Shown in pieces: positions 24,756 to 33,990 of a DNA stretch of 64,000 bases. The notes beneath the pieces are model-generated. The model was not told the origin of the DNA, did no database searches, and saw nothing but the letters and a program-made list of their open reading frames with translations. Source of the stretch: Stygiobacter sp. RIFOXYC2_FULL_38_25 (GTDB lineage Bacteria; Bacteroidota; Ignavibacteria; Ignavibacteriales; Melioribacteraceae); contig MHAZ01000021.1 of assembly GCA_001803165.1 (NCBI GenBank), positions 558,001 to 622,000 on the forward strand, written 5' to 3'. The position numbers and the translations under genes were made by a program. The first letter of the stretch is position 1, and every line of letters begins with the position of its first letter.

Positions 24756-27371
24756 ATGAAAAAGGTATATTCATTTATTCTTTTAATAACCATCTCGTCA
24801 TTGATAGTAACCGGCATTAGCCCGGCTCAAGATACCAAGCCACCCATTGCGCTCTATCAGTATTCTTCTTCGATAGAAATCAACAAAGCTTTCGAACACA
24901 AAATTGAAGCGAGGCTTCCATCAACCGTTACTTCTGCAGAATTTATTATGCTCAAAGGTCCGGAAGGAATGTTGGTAAATAAAGAAAAGGGAATTGTAAC
25001 ATGGACGCCAACAAAAACCGGAACGTACATTGCTGAAATAGCAATCAATTCTCAGAATGTAAAAATTGGAAGCGCAGTTCTAAAATTGCTGGTCTTCGAT
25101 TTTCTTGGTTCAATAAGTGGAACAATTTCCAACGAAGAGGCTAAACTGCTTGCCGGCGCTACCGTTATCGTTTACAAAAAGTTTAGCAATACAGAAAAGG
25201 GTGATTTCTTTTCTCCATTATATAAAACCATTACAGATCAAAACGGAGCTTATACATTTGCAAGGATTGAAGCCGGTACTTATTTAATCAGCGCTGAACT
25301 TCGTTACGATAAAAATGAACCAGCCGCTACATACTTGCCGGTTTGGTATGTTGATGCGACAACTATGGAGAAAGCTACACCAGTTGTAATTAGCCAAACT
25401 GTTTCTAAAGTTGAAGTAAACATAAAGCTGCATAAAATTGTTAAGGTTCCGGAAAAACCGGTTGTAATAACATATTCAAACTTTTTTACATTGATGGTTG
25501 GTGAGACATTCAATTATCAAGTGAGTGAAAAATTACGTGCACCAGCTATACAAAACGCCAATTATGCATTAGGAAAATTTCCTGATGGAATGACCATTGA
25601 CGCCGCAACCGGAAAAGTTACTTGGACGCCAGCTAATGCCGGAGAGTATGCAGCGGAAATCATTATTAAATCCGGAATGTCTGTAGTAGCGGTAGAAGTT
25701 TTGAAACTTAAGGTAGTTAATTTTTATGGTGTTGTAGGTGGTGTTGTAAAAGATGAAGCCGGAACTCCATTACCTAACATTCTAATTACGCTTAATAAGA
25801 AAATTACGGCAACACAGAAAGATGCATATACCTCGGTTCTTTCTGCACTAACTAAAGCAGACGGCTCTTATTTAATAGAAAAGGTTGAAGGAGGAGAATA
25901 TTTTGTTTATGCAAGACAAGCGCTGGAGAGATCGAACATAAAACCAACCACTCTTTATCAATCTGTTTGGTATGTTGACGCACTGACAATAGATAAGGCT
26001 ACTGCAGTTAAAGTTGCAGATAAAAATAAAGTTACAGTTGATTTCACTCTTAAGAAATTTGCTGTTGTAACGCCAGTTGTTGCTTCGGTTAGCGGCAAGG
26101 TTACGGATGATCAGCTAAATCCAATTGCAAACGCGTATGTTATTGTTACAGGAGTAGCAAAAGGAGTTAGCGGTTCAATGCAGCCCAGCAATTCAATGCA
26201 ATACGAAAGTTATAATGCCTCATCTTACGGAGTTTTTGGAAATGTAGCTTTTAAGACAATTACCGACAAAGATGGAAACTATAAAGTTCTGCTGCCGATT
26301 AACAACTCATACATCTTTTCAAGTTTTGCCGAAGGCTACAATCTTCAGTATTACAAAGAAACGGGTAATGTGCTTGATGCAAAAAAGATAGAATTAAAGA
26401 GAGATACAACCGGCATAGATTTCAGGTTAATTGCGCTGCCGGCTGCAAAAGGAAGCATTGCAGGTAAAGTTGTAAACGCAGCTAATGCTGCTGTTGCATC
26501 AAAAGTAGTTTTGTTTGCTTTAAGAATGGACTCTCAAAATAATGTTATAGCTAAAGCCTCTGCTGTAAGAAGCACTAACACAGATAGCAACGGCGAGTTT
26601 GTTTTTGAAAAAGTTGCAAACGGCTCTTACTTCATTCAAGTAATTCCGCTTAAAGAGTTTATGCCGGCGTTCTATAACTCTAAAGAGTGCGGTGTAAAAG
26701 AATTCAAATTTGCCGAACAGATAGTTGTTAAAAACGATGAAGCGGTAAAAGGTTTGGTTGTTTGTGTTAGAGAAGTTAGAACAAATGGAGGTGGAAAAAT
26801 ATCCGGAAGGATTAAAGAATCAAACGGAAATCCTATTGATGGTGTAATCGTTTATGCAGAATCGCAGAGCGGCGATGTATGTTCATTTGCTGTTAGCGAA
26901 ACCGGCGGCACGTATGAAATTGCAGATTTAGGAGCCGGTGTTTATAATGTTTCTGCAGAGAAGCCGGGCTTTAATTCTGTCTCAACAACAAACGCTGTTA
27001 TTGATTACGCAAAAAGCTCTTTCAATGTTTCTGTTGATTTAACAATGCCGAAGAATTCTACAACCGATGTTGATAACCAGACGGAAATCCCAACCGGCTA
27101 TTCGTTAAGTCAGAATTATCCAAATCCGTTTAATCCGGAAACAACGATTAGCTACAAGATTCAAGCAGCAAGCCAAGTAAGCTTAAAAGTGTACGATGTG
27201 CTAGGTAGAATAGTTGCTACGTTAGTTGATGAGTTTAAGCAGCCGGGAAATTATAAAGCAATATTTAATGTAGAGACGTTGCATGCAACGTCTTTACCAA
27301 GTGGTATTTATTTATATAGATTAAACGCCGGAAGTTTTTATGAAATAAAGAAAATGATGCTACTAAAGTAA
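24756..27371 (+). CDS. Large surface protein with carboxypeptidase-regulatory domains and T9SS tail
   Basis: 871 residues. A signal peptide (about 1-24, ending SPAQ) is followed by two putative-Ig (He_PIG-like) modules near 40-105 and 245-305, each ending V-TWTP-----Y-AEI. Several carboxypeptidase-regulatory beta-sandwiches occur near 115-220, 320-430, 440-560, 565-665 and 675-770, e.g. GSISGTISNEEAK and GGVVKDEAGTPLPNI. A T9SS sorting domain ends the protein (LSQNYPNPFNPETTISY ... MMLLK). It is probably a cell-surface adhesive or structural protein. An in-frame palindrome lies in the tail at 27270. Confidence 0.82.
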   Translation: MKKVYSFILLITISSLIVTGISPAQDTKPPIALYQYSSSIEINKAFEHKIEARLPSTVTSAEFIMLKGPEGMLVNKEKGIVTWTPTKTGTYIAEIAINSQNVKIGSAVLKLLVFDFLGSISGTISNEEAKLLAGATVIVYKKFSNTEKGDFFSPLYKTITDQNGAYTFARIEAGTYLISAELRYDKNEPAATYLPVWYVDATTMEKATPVVISQTVSKVEVNIKLHKIVKVPEKPVVITYSNFFTLMVGETFNYQVSEKLRAPAIQNANYALGKFPDGMTIDAATGKVTWTPANAGEYAAEIIIKSGMSVVAVEVLKLKVVNFYGVVGGVVKDEAGTPLPNILITLNKKITATQKDAYTSVLSALTKADGSYLIEKVEGGEYFVYARQALERSNIKPTTLYQSVWYVDALTIDKATAVKVADKNKVTVDFTLKKFAVVTPVVASVSGKVTDDQLNPIANAYVIVTGVAKGVSGSMQPSNSMQYESYNASSYGVFGNVAFKTITDKDGNYKVLLPINNSYIFSSFAEGYNLQYYKETGNVLDAKKIELKRDTTGIDFRLIALPAAKGSIAGKVVNAANAAVASKVVLFALRMDSQNNVIAKASAVRSTNTDSNGEFVFEKVANGSYFIQVIPLKEFMPAFYNSKECGVKEFKFAEQIVVKNDEAVKGLVVCVREVRTNGGGKISGRIKESNGNPIDGVIVYAESQSGDVCSFAVSETGGTYEIADLGAGVYNVSAEKPGFNSVSTTNAVIDYAKSSFNVSVDLTMPKNSTTDVDNQTEIPTGYSLSQNYPNPFNPETTISYKIQAASQVSLKVYDVLGRIVATLVDEFKQPGNYKAIFNVETLHATSLPSGIYLYRLNAGSFYEIKKMMLLK
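27270..27297. repeat. Palindromic element inside the T9SS tail coding region
   Basis: The perfect 20-bp palindrome AGACGTTGCATGCAACGTCT (27274-27293) with GTAG/TTAC flanks lies in frame inside the coding sequence and is read as VETLHATSL. Related palindromes occur between genes (14279). Other T9SS tails in the window lack these residues at this point (FNASGLASG versus FNVETLHATSLPSG), so it appears to be an insertion. Confidence 0.65.
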
Positions 27372-27391
27372 GAAGAGAATAATGTTTTAAG

Positions 27392-27427
27392 AAAAGGTTG
27401 CCTTGAGTAATTGAGACAACCTTTTTT
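27392..27427. terminator. Bidirectional rho-independent terminator
   Basis: AAAAGGTTG (27392-27400) pairs with CAACCTTTT (27417-27425), a perfect nine-pair stem, followed by more T residues on the plus strand. It sits between converging genes, the T9SS surface protein and the metallo-hydrolase, and can serve both. Confidence 0.8.
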
Positions 27428-27432
27428 ATTTA

Positions 27433-28341
27433 TCATTTTTTGATGAGTTCATCGTAAGTTTTTTCAAGATTCATTTTACGTGCACCTTGCCAGCGTTCCT
27501 TCAAATCAGCAAAACCGGGAATCTCAGGTGCTGCGGAAATCTCTTCTTTAGTTTTTCCTTTTTGAATTTCAGAATCAACAAACTCTACAAGCGCGCCTAA
27601 ATACTTTTGCATTGATAGAACATCCTTCATAGAGCCGGTTATCAAATCATCGGAAATAGAATGACCGAAAATGAAAAGAGTGTCTTTAGAATAGTGCTTG
27701 GCAACTATGCCAAGAGTTTCATACCAAGACTTAATTGAACCGCCGCCGTTGGAATCTATAAATGGAAAAGTTTGGTTGAAAACTAAATCGCCAACGTGAG
27801 CAATGTTTGCTTCTTCAAAGTGAATAACAGAATCGCCGCCTGTATGTGCCGGTCCAAAATATATAGCAGTAACTTTTTCCTTGCCAACATCATCGCTCCA
27901 AGAGTTTGTAAATGTTGCGGTTGGATAAGCTTGCGGTTTGGCGGGATCTTTCTTGTCGTTTTTCTCTTGAAATAGTTTACAGTTTTCATGAGCTACAATC
28001 TTAGTGGCGTAATCCTTTAAGAAAAAATTTCCCGAAGTATGGTCGCCGTGATGGTGGGTGTTAAATAAGATATCAATTTTATGAGAAGTTCTCTGCTGTA
28101 ATCCGGCAACTAAATTTTTTGCGCTTTCGGGATATTGCGAGTCAATCACTACAACAGCATCGCTTGTTGCGTACCATCCGATAGTTCCGCCTCGCTCGGT
28201 AAAAATTCCAATATTGTTTCGTAGTTCCTTAAAGCCGCTTTGTTGAACCTGAATGCCGGAAAGGATTTTACTTCCATTCAGAAAAAATCCGCCGCTTAAA
28301 ATTGCCCCGGCTCGTAAAAATTCTTTTCTAGATAGTTTCAT
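27433..28341 (-). CDS. Exported MBL-fold metallo-hydrolase
   Basis: 302 residues. The metal-binding motif THHHGDHTSGN lies near residues 94-104, with later His in GPAHTGGDS, HVGDLVF (Asp ligand) and IFGHS. The N-terminus LSRKEFLRAGAILSGGFF resembles a Tat signal, although the second Arg is Lys, so export may be by Tat or Sec. Closest in layout to class-B-like or quinoprotein-relay MBL hydrolases; the substrate is unknown. The gene diverges from the YCII gene at 28468. Confidence 0.85.
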   Translation of the reverse strand: MKLSRKEFLRAGAILSGGFFLNGSKILSGIQVQQSGFKELRNNIGIFTERGGTIGWYATSDAVVVIDSQYPESAKNLVAGLQQRTSHKIDILFNTHHHGDHTSGNFFLKDYATKIVAHENCKLFQEKNDKKDPAKPQAYPTATFTNSWSDDVGKEKVTAIYFGPAHTGGDSVIHFEEANIAHVGDLVFNQTFPFIDSNGGGSIKSWYETLGIVAKHYSKDTLFIFGHSISDDLITGSMKDVLSMQKYLGALVEFVDSEIQKGKTKEEISAAPEIPGFADLKERWQGARKMNLEKTYDELIKK

Positions 28342-28467
28342 TGAGAATCCTTTTCTTCCTTTTGTTAAATTGTATTGCGATTAATCCAGTTTCGTTTATT
28401 GGTAAATAATTTACGATATAACAGATTTTAGAAGCAACAAGTTCTTTATTAATAGAAAGGTAATTAA

Positions 28468-28866
28468 ATGAAGAAGTTTGCTCTGATATTTTTAAGCATA
28501 ATATTTTTAGTATCCATCTCATTTGCCCAAATAGAACAAAAGCCGGCTAAGAAGAAACAATTTATTTATGTGCTTCATCTTGTTCCTAAATTTCTTGATT
28601 TAAAAAATTGGAACGACGCCGATAACAAAGCTATAGATGAACATTTTGCACGACTGCAAAAAATGCACAAAGAAGGAAGTTTAATTCTTGCCGGCAAAAC
28701 TGATAATTGGGATGAAACAATGTTTGGAATTGTGGTTTACGAAGCAGATTCAATTGAGAAAGCTAAGGAGATAGCTGAAACCGATCCGGCGGTTGTAGCT
28801 GGAGTTATGACCGTAAAAACGTTTCCTTATAAAACAGCTTTGTTACGTGGAGAAAAAGCGGAATGA
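28468..28866 (+). CDS. Exported YCII-domain protein
   Basis: 132 residues. A signal peptide (MKKFALIFLSIIFLVSISFAQ) is followed by one YCII domain (about 30-125) with DEHFARLQKMHKEGSLILAGK and MFGIVVYEADSIEKAKEIAETDPAV. The fold's His in DEHF and Asp in DPAV are present. YCII proteins are ferredoxin-like folds with possible hydrolase or dehalogenase roles. A secreted version is uncommon. It overlaps the next gene by four bases. Confidence 0.85.
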   Translation: MKKFALIFLSIIFLVSISFAQIEQKPAKKKQFIYVLHLVPKFLDLKNWNDADNKAIDEHFARLQKMHKEGSLILAGKTDNWDETMFGIVVYEADSIEKAKEIAETDPAVVAGVMTVKTFPYKTALLRGEKAE

Positions 28867-30095
28867 TCTTGAATATAAATCGGAAACAGCTCACGCTTAT
28901 TCTTCTTGCATTTTTTTTTCTTGTAACATCGTGTAAAAAAAGTGATTCTCCGGTAGAGCCGGAAATAACACCGGCACGCGGACAAGTAGTAAGCTCTACC
29001 TTCAATGGAACATTTTCAATTCCTTTGCTGCAAGCCATGGTGAGCAGTATTTCCGGCGGAGAGCAATTCAAAAACAAAATTTTGTATGATGTTGATTACT
29101 ACAAACTTGTTTATAGAACGGCTGACATAAAGGGGAATATAATAGTTGTTTCCGGTGCGGTCTTTTTGCCAAAGGGGAAAAACAATCTTTCCTTAGTTAG
29201 TGTTCAGCATGGAACCCAAACCAAAAGAATAAATGTTGGTTCGGTAAACGCTTTGAATGCTACAGATGGTTTAGTTGCCGCCGCACTTGGCTACTTTGCC
29301 GTTGTCCCGGATTATATCGGATTGGGAGAATCAATGCTTGTTCACCCGTATCATATTTCAAAATCTTCCGCCGACCCGATAATTGATATTATAAGGGCGG
29401 GTAAAGAATTTGCCGGAAAGAATAACATAACATTGAACGGACAAATATTCTTAGCCGGTTATTCCGAAGGCGGATATGTTACAATGGCGGCACAGAGAGA
29501 AATAGAGCAGAACTATAAAAGCGAGTTTCAGCTTACAGCGGTTGCACCAATGGCAGGCGCGTATGATTTGAATCTATCGGCAAAGAAAATATTTCAAGGA
29601 AAGACTTATAACCAGCCGGCTTATCTAGCTTATTTCATGGTAGCTTATAATGATGTTTACGGATGGAATAAATTAGACGCATTTTTTAACTCGCCTTACG
29701 CAGAAAAACTTCCTGCTCTTTTCAACGGCTCTAAGACAACAACCGAAATAAATTCTGAGCTAACAAATGATTTATCTAAACTGCTTAATCAGAATTTTGT
29801 TAATGGCTACTTAAATGGAACCGAAACCACATTAACCGCTGCGTTTTCAAGCAATAGTTTGCTTGATTGGAAACCAACCGCGCCAATGCATCTTTATCAT
29901 GGAGATGCAGATGAATACGTTCCATACGAAAACTCTGTGCAAGCAAAAAATTATTTTCTTACAAGAGGAGTTAATGTAGAACTAGTTACAATTCCCGGAG
30001 GAACGCACGGCTCTGCCGCGTTGCCTTCCATTGTTGCGGCGATAGAATGGTTTGGTACTTTAAAACTAGCAAAACATTATTTGGCAAAGTATTGA
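28863..30095 (+). CDS. Lipoprotein alpha/beta hydrolase (secretory-lipase-like)
   Basis: 410 residues. The lipoprotein signal ends FFLVTSCKKSD (Cys near residue 24). The alpha/beta-hydrolase core has VQHGTQ, DYIGLGES, the nucleophile motif AGYSEGGYV, and an end with YHGDADEYVP (Asp) and GGTHGSAAL (His). This looks like the secretory lipase or prolyl-peptidase-like branch; the substrate is unknown. It is translationally coupled to the YCII gene. Confidence 0.83.
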   Translation: MILNINRKQLTLILLAFFFLVTSCKKSDSPVEPEITPARGQVVSSTFNGTFSIPLLQAMVSSISGGEQFKNKILYDVDYYKLVYRTADIKGNIIVVSGAVFLPKGKNNLSLVSVQHGTQTKRINVGSVNALNATDGLVAAALGYFAVVPDYIGLGESMLVHPYHISKSSADPIIDIIRAGKEFAGKNNITLNGQIFLAGYSEGGYVTMAAQREIEQNYKSEFQLTAVAPMAGAYDLNLSAKKIFQGKTYNQPAYLAYFMVAYNDVYGWNKLDAFFNSPYAEKLPALFNGSKTTTEINSELTNDLSKLLNQNFVNGYLNGTETTLTAAFSSNSLLDWKPTAPMHLYHGDADEYVPYENSVQAKNYFLTRGVNVELVTIPGGTHGSAALPSIVAAIEWFGTLKLAKHYLAKY

Positions 30096-30115
30096 ACAAT
30101 GAATGAGGTGATGAA

Positions 30116-30871
30116 ATGAAACAATGGTATGAAGAATTATTTACTAACTATGGCAATACTTACGATAGCGAAGTATTTACAACCGGAACACAAGGCGAGG
30201 TAGATTTTATTGAAAAGGAAATCAACTACGACAAAGCTAAAAAGATTCTTGATATTGGATGTGGAACCGGCAGACATTCGATTGAGTTAGCAAAACGCGG
30301 CTACCAAGTTTTCGGTTTCGATTTATCGGAAGACCAGCTTTCTAAAGCGATTGAAAAAGCAAATGCTTGCGGCGCGGTAGTTCGCTTCGAAAGAAAAGAT
30401 GCCAGAGATTTTGATTACAATCATGAATTTGATGTGGGGATTATGCTTTGCGAAGGGGGATTTTCTTTAATGGAAACAGACGAAATGAATTTCTCTATTC
30501 TAAAGAATGCGTTTAACTCAATAAAACCGGGCGGCAAACTTATCTTTACTACACTTAACGGATTGTTTCCCTTGTATCATTCGGTTAAAGAATTCATAAA
30601 TAGTTCGGATGGAAGTGAGCGAACGAAGAATAATACATTTGATTTAATGACTTTCCGCGATCATTCTTCTTTTGATACGGCAGATGATTCCGGAGTTGCG
30701 AAGCATTTAGAATGTAACGAGAGATATTATGTCCCTCCGGAAATCACATGGCTGTTAAAATCAATTGGTTTTTTGTCGGTTGAAATATTTGGTGCGCGTC
30801 TCGGTGAGTTTAGCCGGGATCATAAGTTAACAACTGAAGATTTTGAAATGCTTGTAATAGCTACCAAGTGA
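30116..30871 (+). CDS. Class I SAM-dependent methyltransferase
   Basis: 251 residues. KILDIGCGTGRHSIELAKRG (motif I, about 43-62), FDLSEDQLSKA and FDVGIMLCEGGFS fit class I methyltransferases of the small-molecule type. GAGGTGATG precedes the ATG. It is the third of a run of same-strand genes that encode unrelated small enzymes. The substrate cannot be told from sequence. Confidence 0.87.
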   Translation: MKQWYEELFTNYGNTYDSEVFTTGTQGEVDFIEKEINYDKAKKILDIGCGTGRHSIELAKRGYQVFGFDLSEDQLSKAIEKANACGAVVRFERKDARDFDYNHEFDVGIMLCEGGFSLMETDEMNFSILKNAFNSIKPGGKLIFTTLNGLFPLYHSVKEFINSSDGSERTKNNTFDLMTFRDHSSFDTADDSGVAKHLECNERYYVPPEITWLLKSIGFLSVEIFGARLGEFSRDHKLTTEDFEMLVIATK

Positions 30872-30878
30872 AATTAAT

Positions 30879-31307
30879 ATGAGAAAATCCATCGAAGATA
30901 ATTACTCCATCAGTGATGACAAAGCGAGTTTAGATGTTAAAACCATTCATGGTTTTCTAAGAAACTCTTATTGGAATAAGGGAATTCCAATTGAGCTGGT
31001 CCAAAAATCAATTGAAAATTCATTCTGCATTGGAGTTTATTACAATACAGAGCAAATTGGTTTTGCCAGAGTTGTTACTGATTTTGCAATCAACGCATAT
31101 CTGGCAGATGTTTTTATTTTGGAAGAACACCGCGGCAAAGGGTTATCAAAACAGATGATGGATTTTATTTTTGAGCATCCGCAATTGCAAAATATTAAAG
31201 CGTGGCGGCTTTTAACAGCAGACGCACACGGACTCTATGCAAAATATGGTTTCAAAGCGCCGGAGTTTCCGGAAAGAGTTATGGAAAGAAAAATTAAAAT
31301 TTGGTAA
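30879..31307 (+). CDS. GNAT-family N-acetyltransferase
   Basis: 142 residues. FARVVTDFAINAYLADVFILEEHRGKGLSKQMMDF contains the acetyl-CoA-binding motif R-GKG, followed by LLTADAHGLYAKYGFKAP. The length and order match small GNAT enzymes that acetylate amino groups on diverse substrates. It starts eight bases after the methyltransferase gene, suggesting one transcript. Confidence 0.88.
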   Translation: MRKSIEDNYSISDDKASLDVKTIHGFLRNSYWNKGIPIELVQKSIENSFCIGVYYNTEQIGFARVVTDFAINAYLADVFILEEHRGKGLSKQMMDFIFEHPQLQNIKAWRLLTADAHGLYAKYGFKAPEFPERVMERKIKIW

Positions 31308-31345
31308 GACGTTTATTCATTAAGAATAATAATGGGAAATTCGAA

Positions 31346-32482
31346 ATGAAAAAATTATTAATGGGGATTATTTGCTTTGCTTGGGCAGCGGTATCAGCAC
31401 AAGAAAAAGTTAATGTCACTTTGAATGTTGTTTCACCTACACTTGACGACACGTCAAAAATTTATGTCGCCGGTAATGTAAGAGCGCTCGGAAGCTGGCA
31501 GCCGAATAAAATTCAACTGAATAAAGCTACAAAGGATATTTGGGGCGTTACAGTAAGTGTGGATAAAGGAACTCGTTTAGAATATAAATTCACAAAAGGA
31601 AGCTGGGCAAATGAAGCTTTAGGAAGCGATTCCTCCATTCCGCAGAACACTACGTTTGTAGCAAACAATGATACAACTGTGCTCGCAACAATTTTTAACT
31701 GGCGCGATAATTTCAACTTCAAAGTAAACGGGCAAATTACCGGCAAAGTGTTTTATCATAAGGGATTTATGTTTGATGGTTTAAAGCCGCGTGATATTTT
31801 TGTTTGGCTTCCGCCAAATTATGATGAGCAAAAAGAAAAACGGTTTCCGGTTTTTTATATGCACGATGGGCAAAACTTGGTTGATCCGCGAACATCAAAC
31901 ACTTTTATTGACTGGCAAGCTGATGAAGTTGCCGATAGTTTAATCCGTGCCGGCGAAGTGGAGCCGTTTATTATAGTTGGAATGAATAATACTGACGATA
32001 GAGGAACCGAATACAACAACACACATCTCGGAAAACTTTACGAGAGACTTGTTGTAGAAAAAATTAAACCATTCATAGACGCGAACTATAGAACGCTTAC
32101 AGATGCAAAAAATACTGCTGTGGGCGGTTCATCAATGGGCGGACTTATCTCAATGTTATTCGCGTGGGATTATCCAAATGTATTTTCCAAAGCGGCATGT
32201 TTCTCTCCGGCATTTAAATTCACTAACTATAATTATGTGAATGTAGTTGCAGAGGATAAATCTCCAAAGAAAGATTTGCTATTATATATAGATAACGGAG
32301 GTGTTGGGCTTGAAACCATTCTTCAACCGGGCGTTGATGAAATGGTTAATGTGCTTAAAGAAAAAGGTTATGTTGAGAATAAAGATTTTCAAATCTTCAT
32401 AGACAAACAAGCCGAGCATAATGAAGCCGCTTGGGCGAAGAGAATCTGGAGACCAATAAAATTTTTCTTCGGAAAAAAATAG
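31346..32482 (+). CDS. Secreted esterase with starch-binding-like N-terminal domain
   Basis: 378 residues from the ATG at 31346 (MKKLLMGIICFAWAAVSAQ, signal peptide); an in-frame start at 31301 would place 15 residues before the signal. Residues 22-125 look like a CBM20-type domain (KIYVAGNVRALGSWQP, LEYKFTKGSW). The rest is an enterochelin-esterase-like alpha/beta hydrolase with FYMHDGQNL and the nucleophile motif AVGGSSMGGLISM. It may act on esterified sugars or siderophores outside the cell. Confidence 0.83.
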   Translation: MKKLLMGIICFAWAAVSAQEKVNVTLNVVSPTLDDTSKIYVAGNVRALGSWQPNKIQLNKATKDIWGVTVSVDKGTRLEYKFTKGSWANEALGSDSSIPQNTTFVANNDTTVLATIFNWRDNFNFKVNGQITGKVFYHKGFMFDGLKPRDIFVWLPPNYDEQKEKRFPVFYMHDGQNLVDPRTSNTFIDWQADEVADSLIRAGEVEPFIIVGMNNTDDRGTEYNNTHLGKLYERLVVEKIKPFIDANYRTLTDAKNTAVGGSSMGGLISMLFAWDYPNVFSKAACFSPAFKFTNYNYVNVVAEDKSPKKDLLLYIDNGGVGLETILQPGVDEMVNVLKEKGYVENKDFQIFIDKQAEHNEAAWAKRIWRPIKFFFGKK

Positions 32483-32483
32483 A

Positions 32484-33026
32484 ATGAAAATACTTGTTGG
32501 CTCAAAAAATCCGGTTAAGATTGCTTCAGTTGAAGAGGCTTTCCAAAATTATTTCCAAGAGATAGAAATTATTGGAATGGAGGTTGAATCCGGTGTATCT
32601 CATCAGCCGGTAGGGGAAGAAACATTTACGGGCGCAAAAAACCGCGCGCTGGCGTTGAAGCAAATCAGCGAAAAAAAAAACTTAAATGCCGATTTCTTTG
32701 TTGGAATAGAAGGCGGAATTATTCAGCTGTATGAAAAGTGGTTTGCGTTTGGATGCATGTGCGTCATTGATGCAGAAAATAACGTTGGCTTTGGTTCATC
32801 GCCGCAATTTGAATTACCGCCAAGTGTTATTGAAAAATTGTTAGCCGGAATTGAACTTGGTGTTGTGATGGATGAAATCCAAAACGAAGAAAACACTAAA
32901 CAGAAACATGGTGCAATCGGTTATTTTACAAACGGAGTGATGAACAGAAAAGAACTTTACATTGAAGGACTAAAGGTAGCAGTTGTTCCGTTTTTACATA
33001 AGAAAATGTACTTCACCAAATCTTGA
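32484..33026 (+). CDS. Inosine/xanthosine triphosphatase (YjjX/DUF84 family)
   Basis: 180 residues, one base after the esterase stop. The start ILVGSKNPVKIASVEEAF, the middle ADFFVGIEGGI and QKHGAIGYFTNGVMNR are the family signature. The enzyme removes non-canonical purine nucleoside triphosphates before they enter nucleic acids. Same size as its relatives. Confidence 0.9.
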   Translation: MKILVGSKNPVKIASVEEAFQNYFQEIEIIGMEVESGVSHQPVGEETFTGAKNRALALKQISEKKNLNADFFVGIEGGIIQLYEKWFAFGCMCVIDAENNVGFGSSPQFELPPSVIEKLLAGIELGVVMDEIQNEENTKQKHGAIGYFTNGVMNRKELYIEGLKVAVVPFLHKKMYFTKS

Positions 33027-33044
33027 GCTTACGCTTGCTTATAA

Positions 33045-33092
33045 TCTTGATCGGTTTTACAAGGAAGACCAAGAATAAGATCACGATCAAGA
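33045..33092. other. Inverted repeat upstream of the PhzF-family gene
   Basis: TCTTGATC (33045-33052) is inverted as GATCAAGA (33085-33092) with 32 bases between. As RNA it would be a long hairpin ending about 18 bases before the next ATG, containing GGT...ACC inner pairing. It may be a weak terminator for the upstream operon or a 5' leader structure. The T run of a standard terminator is absent. Confidence 0.25.
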
Positions 33093-33110
33093 AAAACAGA
33101 AGGAGAGAAT

Positions 33111-33893
33111 ATGAAGTTTTATCAAGTTGATGCCTTCACTTCAAAATTATTTGGCGGCAATCCGGCGGCTGTTGTTCCTTTGGAAAAATGGCTCGATGAC
33201 GAAACAATGCAAAACATAGCTATGGAAAATAATCTTTCCGAAACAGCTTACTTTGTTAAAGAAGGAACGCATTATCACATCCGCTGGATGACTCCGGTGG
33301 CGGAAGTTAAATTATGCGGACATGCAACGCTGGCGTCGGCATATGTGATATTTAATTTTATTGAAAAGGATGCTGATCAAATTAAATTTACATCGAAGAG
33401 CGGAGAGTTAATTGTTGATCGCGAAGGCGAATTGTTATCGCTTAATTTTCCCTCCAACAAACCAAGAAAGATAGAAACGACAGAGCTAATCAAATCTGTT
33501 TTTGCGAAAGAACCGCTCGAAGTTTTAGAGGGTGGAAATTATACGTTTATAGTTTTTGATGATGAAGAATACGTTCGCACTGTAAATCCAAATTTTGAGC
33601 TTGTAAAGCAAATTCACCCGCATGGAGTTATTATTACTGCAAAAGGGAATGATGTGGATTTTGTCTCCCGTATGTTCGCTCCCAACGAAGGAATAAACGA
33701 AGATCCGGTAACAGGCTCGGCGCATACAGTGCTAATTCCATATTGGTCTGAGAAACTCAGTAAGAAAAATTTTCGTGCGCTGCAAGTCTCAAAACGGGTT
33801 GGGGAGCTTTGGTGTGATGATCTTGGCACCCGGGTAAAAATTAGCGGCAAAGCCGTGCTATATGCCACCGGAAATTTATTTTTGGGTTTATAA
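33111..33893 (+). CDS. PhzF-family isomerase
   Basis: 260 residues. VDAFTSKLFGGNPAAVV at the N-terminus, the catalytic Glu in NNLSETAYFV near residue 44, LCGHATLASAYV and EDPVTGSAHTVLIPYW are diagnostic of PhzF-type diaminopimelate-epimerase folds. These act on small acids, for example in phenazine synthesis, but most genomic members have unknown substrates. GGAGAG precedes the ATG. Confidence 0.93.
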   Translation: MKFYQVDAFTSKLFGGNPAAVVPLEKWLDDETMQNIAMENNLSETAYFVKEGTHYHIRWMTPVAEVKLCGHATLASAYVIFNFIEKDADQIKFTSKSGELIVDREGELLSLNFPSNKPRKIETTELIKSVFAKEPLEVLEGGNYTFIVFDDEEYVRTVNPNFELVKQIHPHGVIITAKGNDVDFVSRMFAPNEGINEDPVTGSAHTVLIPYWSEKLSKKNFRALQVSKRVGELWCDDLGTRVKISGKAVLYATGNLFLGL

Positions 33894-33990
33894 TTAGGAT
33901 TTTTCTCCGCATATTAGCCACAAATGTTTCGGCGCTTTAGTATTTTTGAGAGGAAAAAAAGCCGAATATTTCTCCATAGACCGAGTCCAT

